Counted from the stretch's first letter, positions 26,210-34,600 are shown. The stretch: DNA of 46,868 bases from Deltaproteobacteria bacterium (GCA_022340905.1 JAJDNB010000198.1:1-46868); one strand, 5' to 3'. Notes: a model not told the origin generated them from the sequence alone. Numbers and translations are program-made.

Positions 26210-27622
26210 ATGACGAAAAAGCGTGGAAAGCTTGCCATAGTGTCCAGTACCACCCTGGGGTTTGTAGCTTTCGTCGGAATTCTAGCCTTTGTGGCCCTTA
26301 TCGGTCAACGCCATCATCTGCGTCTAGACCTCAGTGAAGGCAAACAATATAGCATCTCAGAACAGTCACAAAAAATTGTCGAAGCACTCAAAGGCGACAT
26401 TAGTATCAAGGGCTTTTTCCAGGAAGCTGATCCAAACAGGGAAAAGACCCGTGACTTGCTCGAGACCTATAGGTACTACTCCAAGAAGATCAACTATCAG
26501 TTTATTGATCCAGACCGTGAGCCCAGCCTGGCCAAACACTACATGATCCGCACTTACGGAACCTTGGTTTTAGAGGGCTTCGGCAAAACACAAACCATAA
26601 CCACTGCGGATGAGGAATCTATTACGAACGCTATCTTGAAACTGACCCAGGAGAAACAAAGGGTCGTCTACTTTCTCACTGGTCACGGCGACAGGGACAT
26701 AAGCAATTTTGACAAAGACGGTTACTCTACTGCCAAGGCTGCTATTGAAAGGGAAAATTTTCTAGTAAAAAAGCTCAATTTACTGGAGGTCCCCAGGATT
26801 CCCGAGGATGCCGCTCTCGTGGTTGTGGCTGGTCCCAAGAATGTCTTGATGGCCACTGAGCTCGAAGCTTTGCGTCAATATCTCGCACGAGACGGCAGTT
26901 TGATGCTGCTACTGGAGCCATTTTCCAACGGAGGTCTGGGCGATTTTCTTGAGCACTATGGAATCACCATCTCAGCCGACATTATTGTGGATACCATGAG
27001 TAGGGTCTTCGGTGCCAGCTATCTCATTCCAGTCATCACTGAGTATAGTCACCACAAGATTACCGACGGCTTTAACGTTGCCTGTTTCTTTCCCACAGCA
27101 AGATCCGTCAAGTCAGCTGACAAGGTTCCCCCCTCAGTTGATATAACCGAACTTGCCTCCACCTCCCCTTATAGCTGGTCAGAAACTGACTTTCAGTTTG
27201 GTCAACCGGAGCCCCCCAAATTCGATGAGACCAAAGACAAGAAGGGTCCAATCAATGTTGCGCTAATCGCCTCAGTCTCCAACAAGGCCCCCAGTAATGG
27301 CAAAAAGAGCGATGAGCATGGGACTGTTAAAGGAGAAAATCCCGAAAGGCAGGGCCAAATCCTGGTATTTGGTGACAGCGATTTTGCCAGTAATGGCTAT
27401 TTCAATATGCAAGGCAATTCTGACTTTTTTCTTAACTCAGTGAACTACCTAGGGGAACAGGAAAACCTCATTACCGTTGAACGTCCTAAGACCTCGGGAA
27501 CTCCTTTAACCCTCAGTCGCTCACAGAGCCAACTTTTGTTTTGGGTGGGCCTGTTTTTGATGCCGGTTGTGGTGCTGGTATCGGGTCTGGCAGTATTCAG
27601 ACTGCGGAGAAAACACCGATGA
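26210..27622 (+). CDS. GldG-family ABC-associated protein
   Basis: The 470-residue protein has an N-terminal transmembrane segment (about 15-33), a large extracytoplasmic domain of the ABC_transp_aux type (LSEGKQYSISEQSQKIVEAL, KGDISIKGFF, DPDREPSLAKHY, VYFLTGHGDRDIS, ILVFGDSDFASNGYF), and a C-terminal transmembrane helix (about 442-462) with a short basic tail. This matches GldG-type partners of GldA/GldF permeases. Its stop overlaps the next start by four bases. Confidence 0.88.
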   Translation: MTKKRGKLAIVSSTTLGFVAFVGILAFVALIGQRHHLRLDLSEGKQYSISEQSQKIVEALKGDISIKGFFQEADPNREKTRDLLETYRYYSKKINYQFIDPDREPSLAKHYMIRTYGTLVLEGFGKTQTITTADEESITNAILKLTQEKQRVVYFLTGHGDRDISNFDKDGYSTAKAAIERENFLVKKLNLLEVPRIPEDAALVVVAGPKNVLMATELEALRQYLARDGSLMLLLEPFSNGGLGDFLEHYGITISADIIVDTMSRVFGASYLIPVITEYSHHKITDGFNVACFFPTARSVKSADKVPPSVDITELASTSPYSWSETDFQFGQPEPPKFDETKDKKGPINVALIASVSNKAPSNGKKSDEHGTVKGENPERQGQILVFGDSDFASNGYFNMQGNSDFFLNSVNYLGEQENLITVERPKTSGTPLTLSRSQSQLLFWVGLFLMPVVVLVSGLAVFRLRRKHR

Positions 27623-28968
27623 AAACCAGGACTGCTCTTATCTATCTCTCCATTCTTGTAGTGCTTGCTGGGTACTTTTACTACTTTGAGGTGGTGCGCC
27701 GCAAAGCCCGCACCGAAGAGAAAGAAGCCTCCCTCCGCCTTTTTCAAGTGGAAAAATCTAAAATTACCTCTCTCCAATTGAACAGGGGCAAAGGCAAACC
27801 CATAACCCTCGAAAAAGAAGGTCAGTGGCAGGTAATTGAACCAATAGATTCTCCCGCAGATGAGTTCGCTGTGAACAGTCTGCTAACAATCCTAGAGTCT
27901 CTCAAGATGGAACGGGAAGTGGAGACCGAAGCTCGGGACCTAGAGACTTATGGTCTCAACAAGCCAAGGCTCAAGCTATCTTTCTTGGCCGATGGCATCC
28001 GCCACACTTTACGTATTGGCAATAAAGCAGTTGTGGCCAATCAGTACTACGCTTCCGAGGACCGTCACAATCGGGTAGTCTTAATCGCTGCCAGCCAAGA
28101 GCAAGGGCTGAACAAGAGTCTTTTTGACTTGCGCACTAAAGAATTTTTTTCTCTGCATAGTGAGGACATAGACCGCATTGAGATCGACCGCGCTGAGAGA
28201 AAGATTGCTCTCAGCAAAGTCACAAAGGACAAATGGCAGGCCCCAGCTTCTCCTGATGTCAGCATCAAGAATTCCAAAGTGGAGCGCCTTGTAAGTCGTC
28301 TGATTTGGCTGCGGGCAAAAAAGTTTCTTGACCACGAGAAAAACCAGTCTCCCCAACTTGGTTTGGATCCTCCTAGAATCAGAATCATCCTTGCCACTAA
28401 AGAGAAAAGTCAAACGCTTCTCCTCGGAAACGCTAAAAAGGAGGAGGGAATTTATGCCCAAGGAGGGGAATTGCCAAGCGTTGCCTTGGTGGACGAGAAA
28501 TTACCGGAGCAACTCCCGGCTCGTCTCAGCAACCTTGAGGATCGCACCCTTTTCGCTTTCGACTTGGAACAGGTAAAAGCTGTAGGTTTGAAACTTAATG
28601 ATCATAGTGGGCGGCTGGAGCGGCAGGAGGAGAAATGGAAGTGGGCGGCGGGCGATAGCCGGAAACCACCGGAAAACTGGCAGGTCAATTCTCTCCTCTG
28701 GAAGATCCAGGAACTGGAATATATACCAGGCAGCATTCCCAAGGTGGGTCAGCCAACTGGAGAAAAACAGGTAGAGGTGGTTCTTTACTCTGAAAAGGAT
28801 GAGAATATCGGAACATTTTTCCTAGAAGGAGTTCCACCGGAAAATACAGAGAAGGACCTGCTCTGGTTTTATAAAGATGATGATGTGCCTCACTCCTACT
28901 GGATGGAGGGTGAAACACTCCGGGAGTTGGCGGACAAAACGGAAAAACTTCTGAAATCAGAATCATAA
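27619..28968 (+). CDS. DUF4340 domain protein, membrane-anchored
   Basis: A 449-residue protein with one N-terminal membrane segment (ALIYLSILVVLAGYFYYF) and a repetitive extracytoplasmic region. Units of the type F..E...I..L.L..G....L.KE...W.V..P....AD...V..LL..L recur, as typical for DUF4340. ATG 27619 overlaps the GldG-like stop (ATGA); a longer frame start at 27541 would overlap deeply and is rejected. Always linked to GldG-like genes; probably part of the same membrane complex. Confidence 0.85.
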   Translation: MKTRTALIYLSILVVLAGYFYYFEVVRRKARTEEKEASLRLFQVEKSKITSLQLNRGKGKPITLEKEGQWQVIEPIDSPADEFAVNSLLTILESLKMEREVETEARDLETYGLNKPRLKLSFLADGIRHTLRIGNKAVVANQYYASEDRHNRVVLIAASQEQGLNKSLFDLRTKEFFSLHSEDIDRIEIDRAERKIALSKVTKDKWQAPASPDVSIKNSKVERLVSRLIWLRAKKFLDHEKNQSPQLGLDPPRIRIILATKEKSQTLLLGNAKKEEGIYAQGGELPSVALVDEKLPEQLPARLSNLEDRTLFAFDLEQVKAVGLKLNDHSGRLERQEEKWKWAAGDSRKPPENWQVNSLLWKIQELEYIPGSIPKVGQPTGEKQVEVVLYSEKDENIGTFFLEGVPPENTEKDLLWFYKDDDVPHSYWMEGETLRELADKTEKLLKSES

Positions 28969-29004
28969 CAGAGAAACTTAGTGCAAAGTGGCAATTTAAC
29001 CAGA

Positions 29005-29122
29005 GATGTGGGATGTGCGATGTGAGGTATGTGATTAAAGTTTTTTTGAATTGAGTATCCCACATCTCTGATCTCACATCTCACATCTGCTATCTCTTTG
29101 TGATCTTCGTGTCCTTCGTGGT
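29005..29122. repeat. Compound repeat: 7-nt GATGTGR arms plus a 9-nt CACAAAG-type right arm
   Basis: The left arm (29005-29036) has three or four GATGTGN words. The right arm (29055-29088) has inverse words, both in a 7-nt period. Directly after the right arm comes a complete 27-nt right arm of the 9-nt family (29096-29122). The same junction sequence recurs at 41142-41160. Confidence 0.85.
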
Positions 29123-29153
29123 GAAGTGTATTCGATTTACCCGAGGCTAGTTT

Positions 29154-29927
29154 ATGCTCTCTGAAAAAGGTCTGATCTTTTTCCCCATGCAGCAGCTAGA
29201 GGGAACACCGGAAGACTTTCGTTTGGAGTACGAAAACGTCTTTTTCCCAGCTACAGACGGTACTCGGTTACATGGTTGGTTCGTGCCCTCCTCTGATCCT
29301 GGAGAAAAAACTACCCTTTTGTGGTTTCATGGCAATGCCGGCAATATAAGCCACAGATTGGAAAATATTGCTCTCCTCCATCGCCATCTGAATATCTCAA
29401 TTTTTATCTTCGACTACCGGGAGTTCGGCCTGAGCGCTGGCCATATTTCCAAGGCTGGAACCTACTTAGATGCCAGAGGTGCCTGGAACTACCTGGTAAT
29501 GGAGCGTGTGATTGAGCCATCTGATATTCTACTTTTTGGTCGTTCACTGGGTACGGCCCTGGCAGTGGATTTAGCCTGCAGTGAAACATGTCTCGGCGCG
29601 GTGCTCGAGGCTGCTTTTACCTCCTCCCACGAAATGTTAAACCGCTACTTCTTCGGAGCTATTCCTCCCGAGCTGAGCCAGTCCGCTTATGACAGCATAA
29701 GCAAAATTGGCCTGATCCAAGCGCCCCTTCTCTTCATACACGGGGAGTACGACGAAGCCATCCCAGTGGAGATGGCGGATCGGCTATACCGGGCTGCACG
29801 GGGACCGAAGCGCTTTTACCTGGTTTCCGGTTCAGGACACAATGATACCTATGTGGTAGGGGGCTCAGAGTATTTCCGCCAGTGGCAAGTTTTTCTGCAG
29901 GAATGTCTAGAAAATTTGAGATTGTAG
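29154..29927 (+). CDS. Alpha/beta hydrolase, BEM46/ABHD13-like
   Basis: A 257-residue serine hydrolase with nucleophile Ser131 in FGRSLGTA, acid Asp200 (HGEYDEAIP) and His229 (SGSGHND). Further signs are an oxyanion-hole WFHGNAGN and the family's FDYREFGLSAG segment. BEM46-like proteins usually have an N-terminal membrane anchor before the LIFFP element; here the frame is closed by a stop two codons upstream of ATG 29154, so the anchor is absent. The substrate is unknown, likely a lipid or ester. Its stop codon lies in a 7-nt-period repeat arm. Confidence 0.82.
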   Translation: MLSEKGLIFFPMQQLEGTPEDFRLEYENVFFPATDGTRLHGWFVPSSDPGEKTTLLWFHGNAGNISHRLENIALLHRHLNISIFIFDYREFGLSAGHISKAGTYLDARGAWNYLVMERVIEPSDILLFGRSLGTALAVDLACSETCLGAVLEAAFTSSHEMLNRYFFGAIPPELSQSAYDSISKIGLIQAPLLFIHGEYDEAIPVEMADRLYRAARGPKRFYLVSGSGHNDTYVVGGSEYFRQWQVFLQECLENLRL

Positions 29928-30018
29928 AATGCAGATTGAAGATTTTTCCGCAAAAATCACAAAACTGGAGATATCAACACTAATTTGCAATCCTAAATTT
30001 ATAATCTTCAATCGTCAA
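29916..30018. repeat. Inverted repeat, 7-nt period (TGNAGAT family) joining two convergent stop codons
   Basis: The left arm (29916-29943) reads TTGAGAT TGTAGAA TGCAGAT TGAAGAT, and the right arm (29981-30018) is its diverged inverse in the same 7-nt period. The TAG of the hydrolase gene and the TGA of the receiver gene both lie inside the arms. Confidence 0.82.
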
Positions 30019-30380
30019 TGTAATACTCGTCTTGTGATATCTTCTACCTCATTAACATCAAAAGGTTTACGCAGGTACGCAGTTATGCCCAATTCCGCTG
30101 CCTCGCTCTCGTAATGGTTCTGGGTCGTAGCTGTTACGATCACCACTGCTACTTCCACTCTATCTTGCCTTAATTGTTTGAGCACCTCCATACCATTCAT
30201 CCCTGGCATTTTTATGTCTAAAAAGACGAGTTTGGGTTTATGGGATTTCACATATTCAATAGCGGCAAAACCATTGTCCAAGGTCACCAATTGGTAATCA
30301 TCGCCAAGCATTGCATCAAATGACTCCAGAATTCCCCGATCGTCGTCTACCACTACGATTTCCTTATCTAGATATGCCAT
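30015..30380 (-). CDS. Single-domain response regulator (receiver only)
   Basis: A 121-residue CheY-like receiver with acidic pocket Asp12-14, phosphoacceptor Asp55 (FLDIKMPG), switch Thr83 and Lys105 (LRKPFD). There is no output domain, so it acts through protein contacts or in a phosphorelay. ATG 30380 follows GAGGAGG. It lies downstream of the histidine kinase on the same strand but is separated from it by 383 nt containing a large palindromic element. Confidence 0.93.
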   Translation of the reverse strand: MAYLDKEIVVVDDDRGILESFDAMLGDDYQLVTLDNGFAAIEYVKSHKPKLVFLDIKMPGMNGMEVLKQLRQDRVEVAVVIVTATTQNHYESEAAELGITAYLRKPFDVNEVEDITRRVLH

Positions 30381-30399
30381 GTCGGAGCCTCCTCTCTTA

Positions 30400-30579
30400 G
30401 CCCGGACGTCTCATGAATCACTTGCTGCGACCGCAGATCTGAGCGCCCTCCCGGCCGTCCTCGGGTGTTGCCTCTTGCGACGTACCATTCTGGTACGCCT
30501 CAGATCCCACACCCTTTGGTTGCCCGGTGGCACCCTCATCTTTGCGATCTCGCAACAGCAATTCATGAGACGTCCGGGC
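30400..30579. repeat. 180-bp near-palindromic element with 19-bp perfect terminal inverted repeats (MITE-like)
   Basis: The ends GCCCGGACGTCTCATGAAT (30400-30418) and its exact inverse (30561-30579) enclose two half-elements that are imperfect inverse copies over nearly all their length. Nested stems GATCTGAG/CTCAGATC (30436-30443 with 30499-30506) and a central CGTACCA-TTC-TGGTACG hairpin (30481-30497) are visible. It carries no real gene. Related single arms occur at 18427-18445 and 35008-35031. Confidence 0.85.
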
Positions 30580-30763
30580 AAAACAGCATTGGTCACTTTT
30601 ATGCTCAGCAAGGATGATGCCAGAGTCGAGAACCAGAATCGTCAGTGAGGAAGAAGGCTCTAGATGAGGGCATTACGAAGTAGCTACCCTTTTATTGACT
30701 GAGGCAGGTCAGTTGAGGCATGCCTATGATTATGTACAGTGCTACCACTATTGTGGGCACAGG
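30580..30763. other. Rest of the kinase-receiver gap
   Basis: About 180 nt with no gene, terminator or clear promoter that I can support. Together with the palindromic element it makes up the 383-nt gap downstream of the histidine kinase. Confidence 0.4.
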
Positions 30764-32587
30764 TTAGCCCTGCACTCCCGGAAATTTCAACACAAAGGTA
30801 GTTCCTGTGCCAACCACGCTGTCAACCTCGATTTCCCCACCGTGCTCTTGGATAATTTTATACGTCATGGCCAGGCCAAGCCCTGTGCCAGTGTCTTTGG
30901 TGGTAAAGAAAGGGTTGAATATCTTATCTTTGGTGGCCTCGTCCATGCCAACACCGGTGTCGGTGAACCGAAGGAGCACCCCTCCTGCCAAGTCTTCCGC
31001 TATGACCGTAAGCTTGCCACCCTGCGGCATCGCCTCGCACCCGTTTACGACGATATTGGATATTGCCCGCACCAAGTGTTCTCTGTCGGCCCAGAGTTCT
31101 GGAACGGAGTCTTTTTCCCTAATTTCAAGGGCGATGTTGGCAGCCTCCAGCTTATCTCGATACAGATCTTCCACCTGGGAGAGACAACCACGTACAGAGA
31201 TCATTCTAAATTCCATCTTCGGTGGTCGAGCTAATTCAAGCAGGCTCTCGATGAGATCGTTGATCCGGTTCAACTCACGGGGTACGGTGGTCTGAAACTT
31301 ATCGAAAAAGGCAGGATTTGAGAGCTTTCTTGGCAAGAGCTGGACAAAGGTTTTGATGGCAGAGAGTGGGTTTCTGATCTCATGGGCAAGTCCGGCTGAA
31401 AGTGTCCCTAAGGCGGCCAGGCGATCAGTTTGTCGCATCCGCGCCTCCAATGCCTTTACCTCAGTTACGTCGTTCAGCACCACTAACAACCCTATTTTCC
31501 CCCCTCTTCCCGCTTCGAGAAATGAGGTGTTCACCATGAGGGTGCGCTGCTCACCCTCACCCCTGTCCAATAGGATCTCCTTATTGAGGCAAGGAGTCTG
31601 ATTAAGCAGGCATTTTTCTAGCAGCCTAACGAATGGGTTATCCTCAGGCCACAGTTCATGGAAACGTGTCCCCTGCCAGTGTTTCCCCTCCAACCTTAGT
31701 ATGGACTCAGCTGCACCATTGGCACTGACAAGTCGCGACTCTAGGTCCAGGGTTATCAAACCATTGGTCATTGAGGCCAAGACTATATCGTTATAAGCCT
31801 TTAATTCTAGGATTTCATCCAAGCGCTGCTCTAGTTGCAGCCGCTGATCCAAAATCTCTCGAATCATGGTGTTGAAGCTGTGGGCAAGATCCTCCACCTC
31901 ATCTCTGGTGTGAATATCTAGCCGCTGATTTAGGTCACCTCCTGCGGCAGCGATTGTAGCATTGGCTAGCTGGCCCAATGGTTGGGTAATGCGGCTGGCC
32001 ATGACATGGGCACCGGCAAGTCCCAATAAGAGAGCCACTGCGCCAATTCCCAACAGAACCAGCTGGGTTCGTCGGATTTGCCAATACATCCGCTCAAGAG
32101 AAAGCCCCACACGTACAGTGCCCCACTTCCTGTCAGAACCAGGGATGAAAACTGGCACACCTATGTCTAATACCCGCTCACCCGTCTCCTGCCAAAAAAC
32201 AGACTGGATAATCGGACTTTTTGCATCCAAAGCTTTTTTGTTCACCGGATCGTCTAAATTATTGCCTTGCCAGCCACTGTGACCGCTAAATGCGGCTACT
32301 TTCTCCTCTTTATCCAGGACAATGACGTAAACAATATCAGAGCCTTGGCTGGCCTTCTCGGCGTTCTGTTCCAAGGTTATATAATTGTATGTTACCAGAG
32401 CATTAGTGGATACGGCAGCAATGCTGCGGGCCACAGCGAGCCCCCGGGCCTCCACCTCCTGTTTAATGATCCGGGTGGAGCGGTTCCCCACCAGTAAAAC
32501 AATGATCACCATTAGTGCAAATAGAATTGCGCCGATAGCGACCATGAATCGAGTTTTAAGGCGTATTTTTCGGGTAAACCAGGGCAT
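30764..32587 (-). CDS. Membrane sensor histidine kinase (sensor-HAMP-PAS-HisKA-HATPase)
   Basis: The 607 residues contain transmembrane helix 1 (14-34), a periplasmic sensor of about 140 residues with a CACHE-like alpha/beta pattern, helix 2 (176-196), HAMP (197-250) and PAS (about 265-375). A HisKA domain with phospho-acceptor His402 (GLAHEIRNPLSAIK) and an ATPase domain with NIVVNGCEAM, DTGVGMD and GTGLGLAM follow. This architecture is typical for partners of NtrC-family regulators. It lies 72 nt downstream of the oligopeptide-binding lipoprotein gene on the same strand, so the two are probably one transcript. The partner regulator is likely the NtrC-type protein at 35067-36470. Confidence 0.93.
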   Translation of the reverse strand: MPWFTRKIRLKTRFMVAIGAILFALMVIIVLLVGNRSTRIIKQEVEARGLAVARSIAAVSTNALVTYNYITLEQNAEKASQGSDIVYVIVLDKEEKVAAFSGHSGWQGNNLDDPVNKKALDAKSPIIQSVFWQETGERVLDIGVPVFIPGSDRKWGTVRVGLSLERMYWQIRRTQLVLLGIGAVALLLGLAGAHVMASRITQPLGQLANATIAAAGGDLNQRLDIHTRDEVEDLAHSFNTMIREILDQRLQLEQRLDEILELKAYNDIVLASMTNGLITLDLESRLVSANGAAESILRLEGKHWQGTRFHELWPEDNPFVRLLEKCLLNQTPCLNKEILLDRGEGEQRTLMVNTSFLEAGRGGKIGLLVVLNDVTEVKALEARMRQTDRLAALGTLSAGLAHEIRNPLSAIKTFVQLLPRKLSNPAFFDKFQTTVPRELNRINDLIESLLELARPPKMEFRMISVRGCLSQVEDLYRDKLEAANIALEIREKDSVPELWADREHLVRAISNIVVNGCEAMPQGGKLTVIAEDLAGGVLLRFTDTGVGMDEATKDKIFNPFFTTKDTGTGLGLAMTYKIIQEHGGEIEVDSVVGTGTTFVLKFPGVQG

Positions 32588-32659
32588 TCAGCCTTGTCCG
32601 TCAATTCTCGTGCAATATGGGAAAACCGGTGTGGTTCACAAGAGGTATAAACCGACTGG

Positions 32660-34264
32660 TTAGTGTTCTGTCAGCCAGACTTCCTTTAGTGGGATATACG
32701 GTCCTCCCAGGGCACTAATTTCCAGCCCTTTGACATAGGGTTGAAATACCGATTCGAAGGTCAGATAGAGCCAGGGAACCATGGGAGCGTCTTCTAAAAC
32801 GATCTTTTCCGCTTTGCGATAGAGCCTGACTCTTTTGAGCATGTCCGTTGTCACCAATCCTTGAGAAAGGAGACGGTCAACCTCCGGGTTATGATAGTGC
32901 ATAAAATTATACGGTGATGTAGACGAGCAAAGAATACTGAGAAAATTGTCCGGGTCGGGAATGTCAGCAGACCAAGCATAGCGAAATAACTGAATTTGGC
33001 CGGACTTAAGTCTGGTCTCAAAGGCAGGCCAGTCAGTTTCGTACTGAACTGCAAGGTCAACCCCCACGGCTGCCAAATCTCTCGCTACCAGGGCCAATTC
33101 CTCTTGAGCCAACTTGGACTTGGATGCAGATAGTATGCTCAGAGAGAGTTTGCCTGGTGAAACCCCGTAACCAGCTTCACCCAGAAGATACTTGGCTTTG
33201 TCAAGATTATAGGGATATGACTTGTTTTCCGGTGTGTAAGAGGGCATACCGGGGGGGATAATAGTTGACGCTGGGACGAATTGGTCTTTCACATATTGTT
33301 GGATTATCCTCTCTTTGTTGATGGCGTAGTTAAGAGCCTGCCTCACCCTCTTATCTTTAAGGATTGTGTCGCTGCAATTCATCCCGTAGAAGAGCAAGCT
33401 GAGGGTTGGTTTTCTCACGAAATGATACTGCGGCGATTTAGCTATTTGCTCTCTAATTCCGCCATAAACTGGTGCTACTTCCAAAAGGCCCGCCTGAAAA
33501 TCCTGGAATATTCTTTCATTCTGCGAGCCCTCGTATACAGTGAATTCGACCCGATCCAGATAAGGTCTGCCTTCATAATAGTTAGGATTAGCGCTAAGCA
33601 CAATCCTATTCCCCTCCCATGACTCTAAACGGAAGGGGCCTGAGCCCACCGGGTGATGGCCGAACTCCTCGCCCCAACGTTCCACCTCTTCTTTGGGTAT
33701 AACCTTGGAGCTCTTCATGGCAAGTACATAGAGAAAAGGCGAAAAGGGTTCCTCGAGAGTGATCTCCAGGATGTGTGAATCCAATGCTTTGAGACCCTCA
33801 ACTTCTGTACTGTCGCCACGTAGATAGGATGTAGCTCCTTTCACTCTTTCGAAAAAGCTGAGGGCACTGGCGCGTTTTTGCAGGTCCAAAATGCGAGTGA
33901 ATGAATAGACAAAGTCTGCAGCGGTGACCTGGCGGCCATTATGAAAGGTGACATCCTCGCGGAGGTCAAAAGTATAAGTCAATCCATCTGAGGACACCGT
34001 CCAGTTGGTTGCAATCGCTGGCACAATGTTCAAGTTTTGGTCAAACTGAACAAGCCCGTCAAAGAGTTGTTGAATGATGGTTACCGAGTAGATATCCGTG
34101 GAGAAGGCCGGGTCAAGATTCCTGGGGCTCCATGGAAGGGCGGCACGGTAGACGCCCCCATTTCGAGGCTCTAGCTTAACCTGCTTGGGCTTTTCGCCAG
34201 GCTGTTGTTGACACCCTATAATAAAGATCAGTGTAAAGGCGAGCGGCACTAGTAGTCTTTTCAT
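32660..34264 (-). CDS. Oligopeptide-binding lipoprotein (SBP_bac_5/OppA-DppA family)
   Basis: About 534 residues. The N-terminus MKRLLVPLAFTLIFIIGC is a lipoprotein signal with lipobox cysteine 18, so the protein is membrane-anchored and extracytoplasmic. The mature part follows the family pattern: GGVYRAALPWSPRNLDPAF, LTYTFDLREDVTFHNGRQVTAADFVYSF, GSGPFRLESWEG, VRQALNYAINKERI, a late YAWSADIPDPDNF. No permease or ATPase genes are nearby; instead a histidine kinase follows, suggesting a sensory use. ATG 34264 is preferred to 34279 because it gives a normal signal peptide. Confidence 0.92.
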   Translation of the reverse strand: MKRLLVPLAFTLIFIIGCQQQPGEKPKQVKLEPRNGGVYRAALPWSPRNLDPAFSTDIYSVTIIQQLFDGLVQFDQNLNIVPAIATNWTVSSDGLTYTFDLREDVTFHNGRQVTAADFVYSFTRILDLQKRASALSFFERVKGATSYLRGDSTEVEGLKALDSHILEITLEEPFSPFLYVLAMKSSKVIPKEEVERWGEEFGHHPVGSGPFRLESWEGNRIVLSANPNYYEGRPYLDRVEFTVYEGSQNERIFQDFQAGLLEVAPVYGGIREQIAKSPQYHFVRKPTLSLLFYGMNCSDTILKDKRVRQALNYAINKERIIQQYVKDQFVPASTIIPPGMPSYTPENKSYPYNLDKAKYLLGEAGYGVSPGKLSLSILSASKSKLAQEELALVARDLAAVGVDLAVQYETDWPAFETRLKSGQIQLFRYAWSADIPDPDNFLSILCSSTSPYNFMHYHNPEVDRLLSQGLVTTDMLKRVRLYRKAEKIVLEDAPMVPWLYLTFESVFQPYVKGLEISALGGPYIPLKEVWLTEH

Positions 34265-34331
34265 GAGCCTTGATCCCATTATTGACGTGTCGTTGCCAAA
34301 TCCTTTTGTATCTTGGCTCTATGAAATAGCT

Positions 34332-34359
34332 ACTATACCAGCTTTCTGGGAGTTTGCAA
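34332..34359 (-). promoter_or_regulatory. Candidate sigma70 promoter for the lipoprotein-kinase operon
   Basis: On the minus strand TTGCAA (34359-34354) and TATAGT (34337-34332) are 16 nt apart, placed directly after the micropeptide terminator and about 60 nt before the lipoprotein start. Confidence 0.5.
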
Positions 34360-34392
34360 AAAAAAAGCATAGCCCCGTTAAGGACTATGCCC
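34358..34392 (-). terminator. Intrinsic terminator after the micropeptide gene
   Basis: On the minus strand GCATAGTCC pairs with GGGCTATGC-type bases (six perfect outer pairs plus inner pairs), then nine U residues. It ends the short transcript carrying the 33-residue ORF. Confidence 0.9.
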
Positions 34393-34420
34393 AGCACCAA
34401 CCAACCACAGGTTGGTAAAG

Positions 34421-34522
34421 TTAGAAGCCCCCGCCCCCTTCAGCCAGCGCCGGCAGAACATACATAGAAACAATGCTCCCGATGATAAGTAATTGCACCA
34501 AAATCCTCTTAGTCTTTTTCAT
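34421..34522 (-). CDS. Secreted micropeptide (33 aa: signal peptide plus EGGGGF)
   Basis: A 34-codon ORF opens with ATG 34522 behind AGGAGGGAGAGGCA, one of the strongest ribosome-binding sites in the window. The product has a basic start (MKKTKR), a hydrophobic core (ILVQLLIIGSIVSMYV) and a cleavage-like LPALA followed only by EGGGGF. If signal peptidase cuts after ALA, a hexapeptide is released; uncleaved, it is a one-helix membrane micropeptide. It has its own sigma54-type promoter and terminator, which argues it is a real transcript. Neighbours are an NtrC-type activator upstream and a peptide-binding lipoprotein downstream. I know of no named family. Confidence 0.7.
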   Translation of the reverse strand: MKKTKRILVQLLIIGSIVSMYVLPALAEGGGGF

Positions 34523-34554
34523 TGCCTCTCCCTCCTCTCATGTGTTTGAGCGAT

Positions 34555-34580
34555 GTGCCCCGTTTTAGTGATAGGGGCAC
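34555..34580. promoter_or_regulatory. Inverted repeat at the micropeptide transcription start
   Basis: GTGCCCC (34555-34561) and GGGGCAC (34574-34580) form a perfect 7-bp inverted repeat with a 12-nt spacer. It overlaps the expected start site of the sigma54 promoter, so it could be an operator. Confidence 0.5.
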
Positions 34581-34584
34581 TAAG

Positions 34585-34600
34585 AGCAAGGTCGGTACCA
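34585..34600 (-). promoter_or_regulatory. Sigma54 (-24/-12) promoter of the micropeptide gene
   Basis: The minus strand reads TGGTACCGACCTTGCT. Against TGGCACG-N4-TTGCW it keeps the invariant GG and GC with exactly ten bases between, the TTGC box complete, and only two mismatches. The predicted start is near 34574, about 50 nt before the micropeptide ATG. Confidence 0.75.

Noticed and set aside
30379..30648. ORFs on both strands across the 180-bp palindrome
   Set aside because: They are forced by the repeat sequence itself and have no start signals.
34523..34600. Riboswitch (cyclic-di-GMP type) in the micropeptide leader
   Set aside because: The only structure is a 7-bp inverted repeat mostly upstream of the predicted transcript start; the conserved GEMM core bases are missing.
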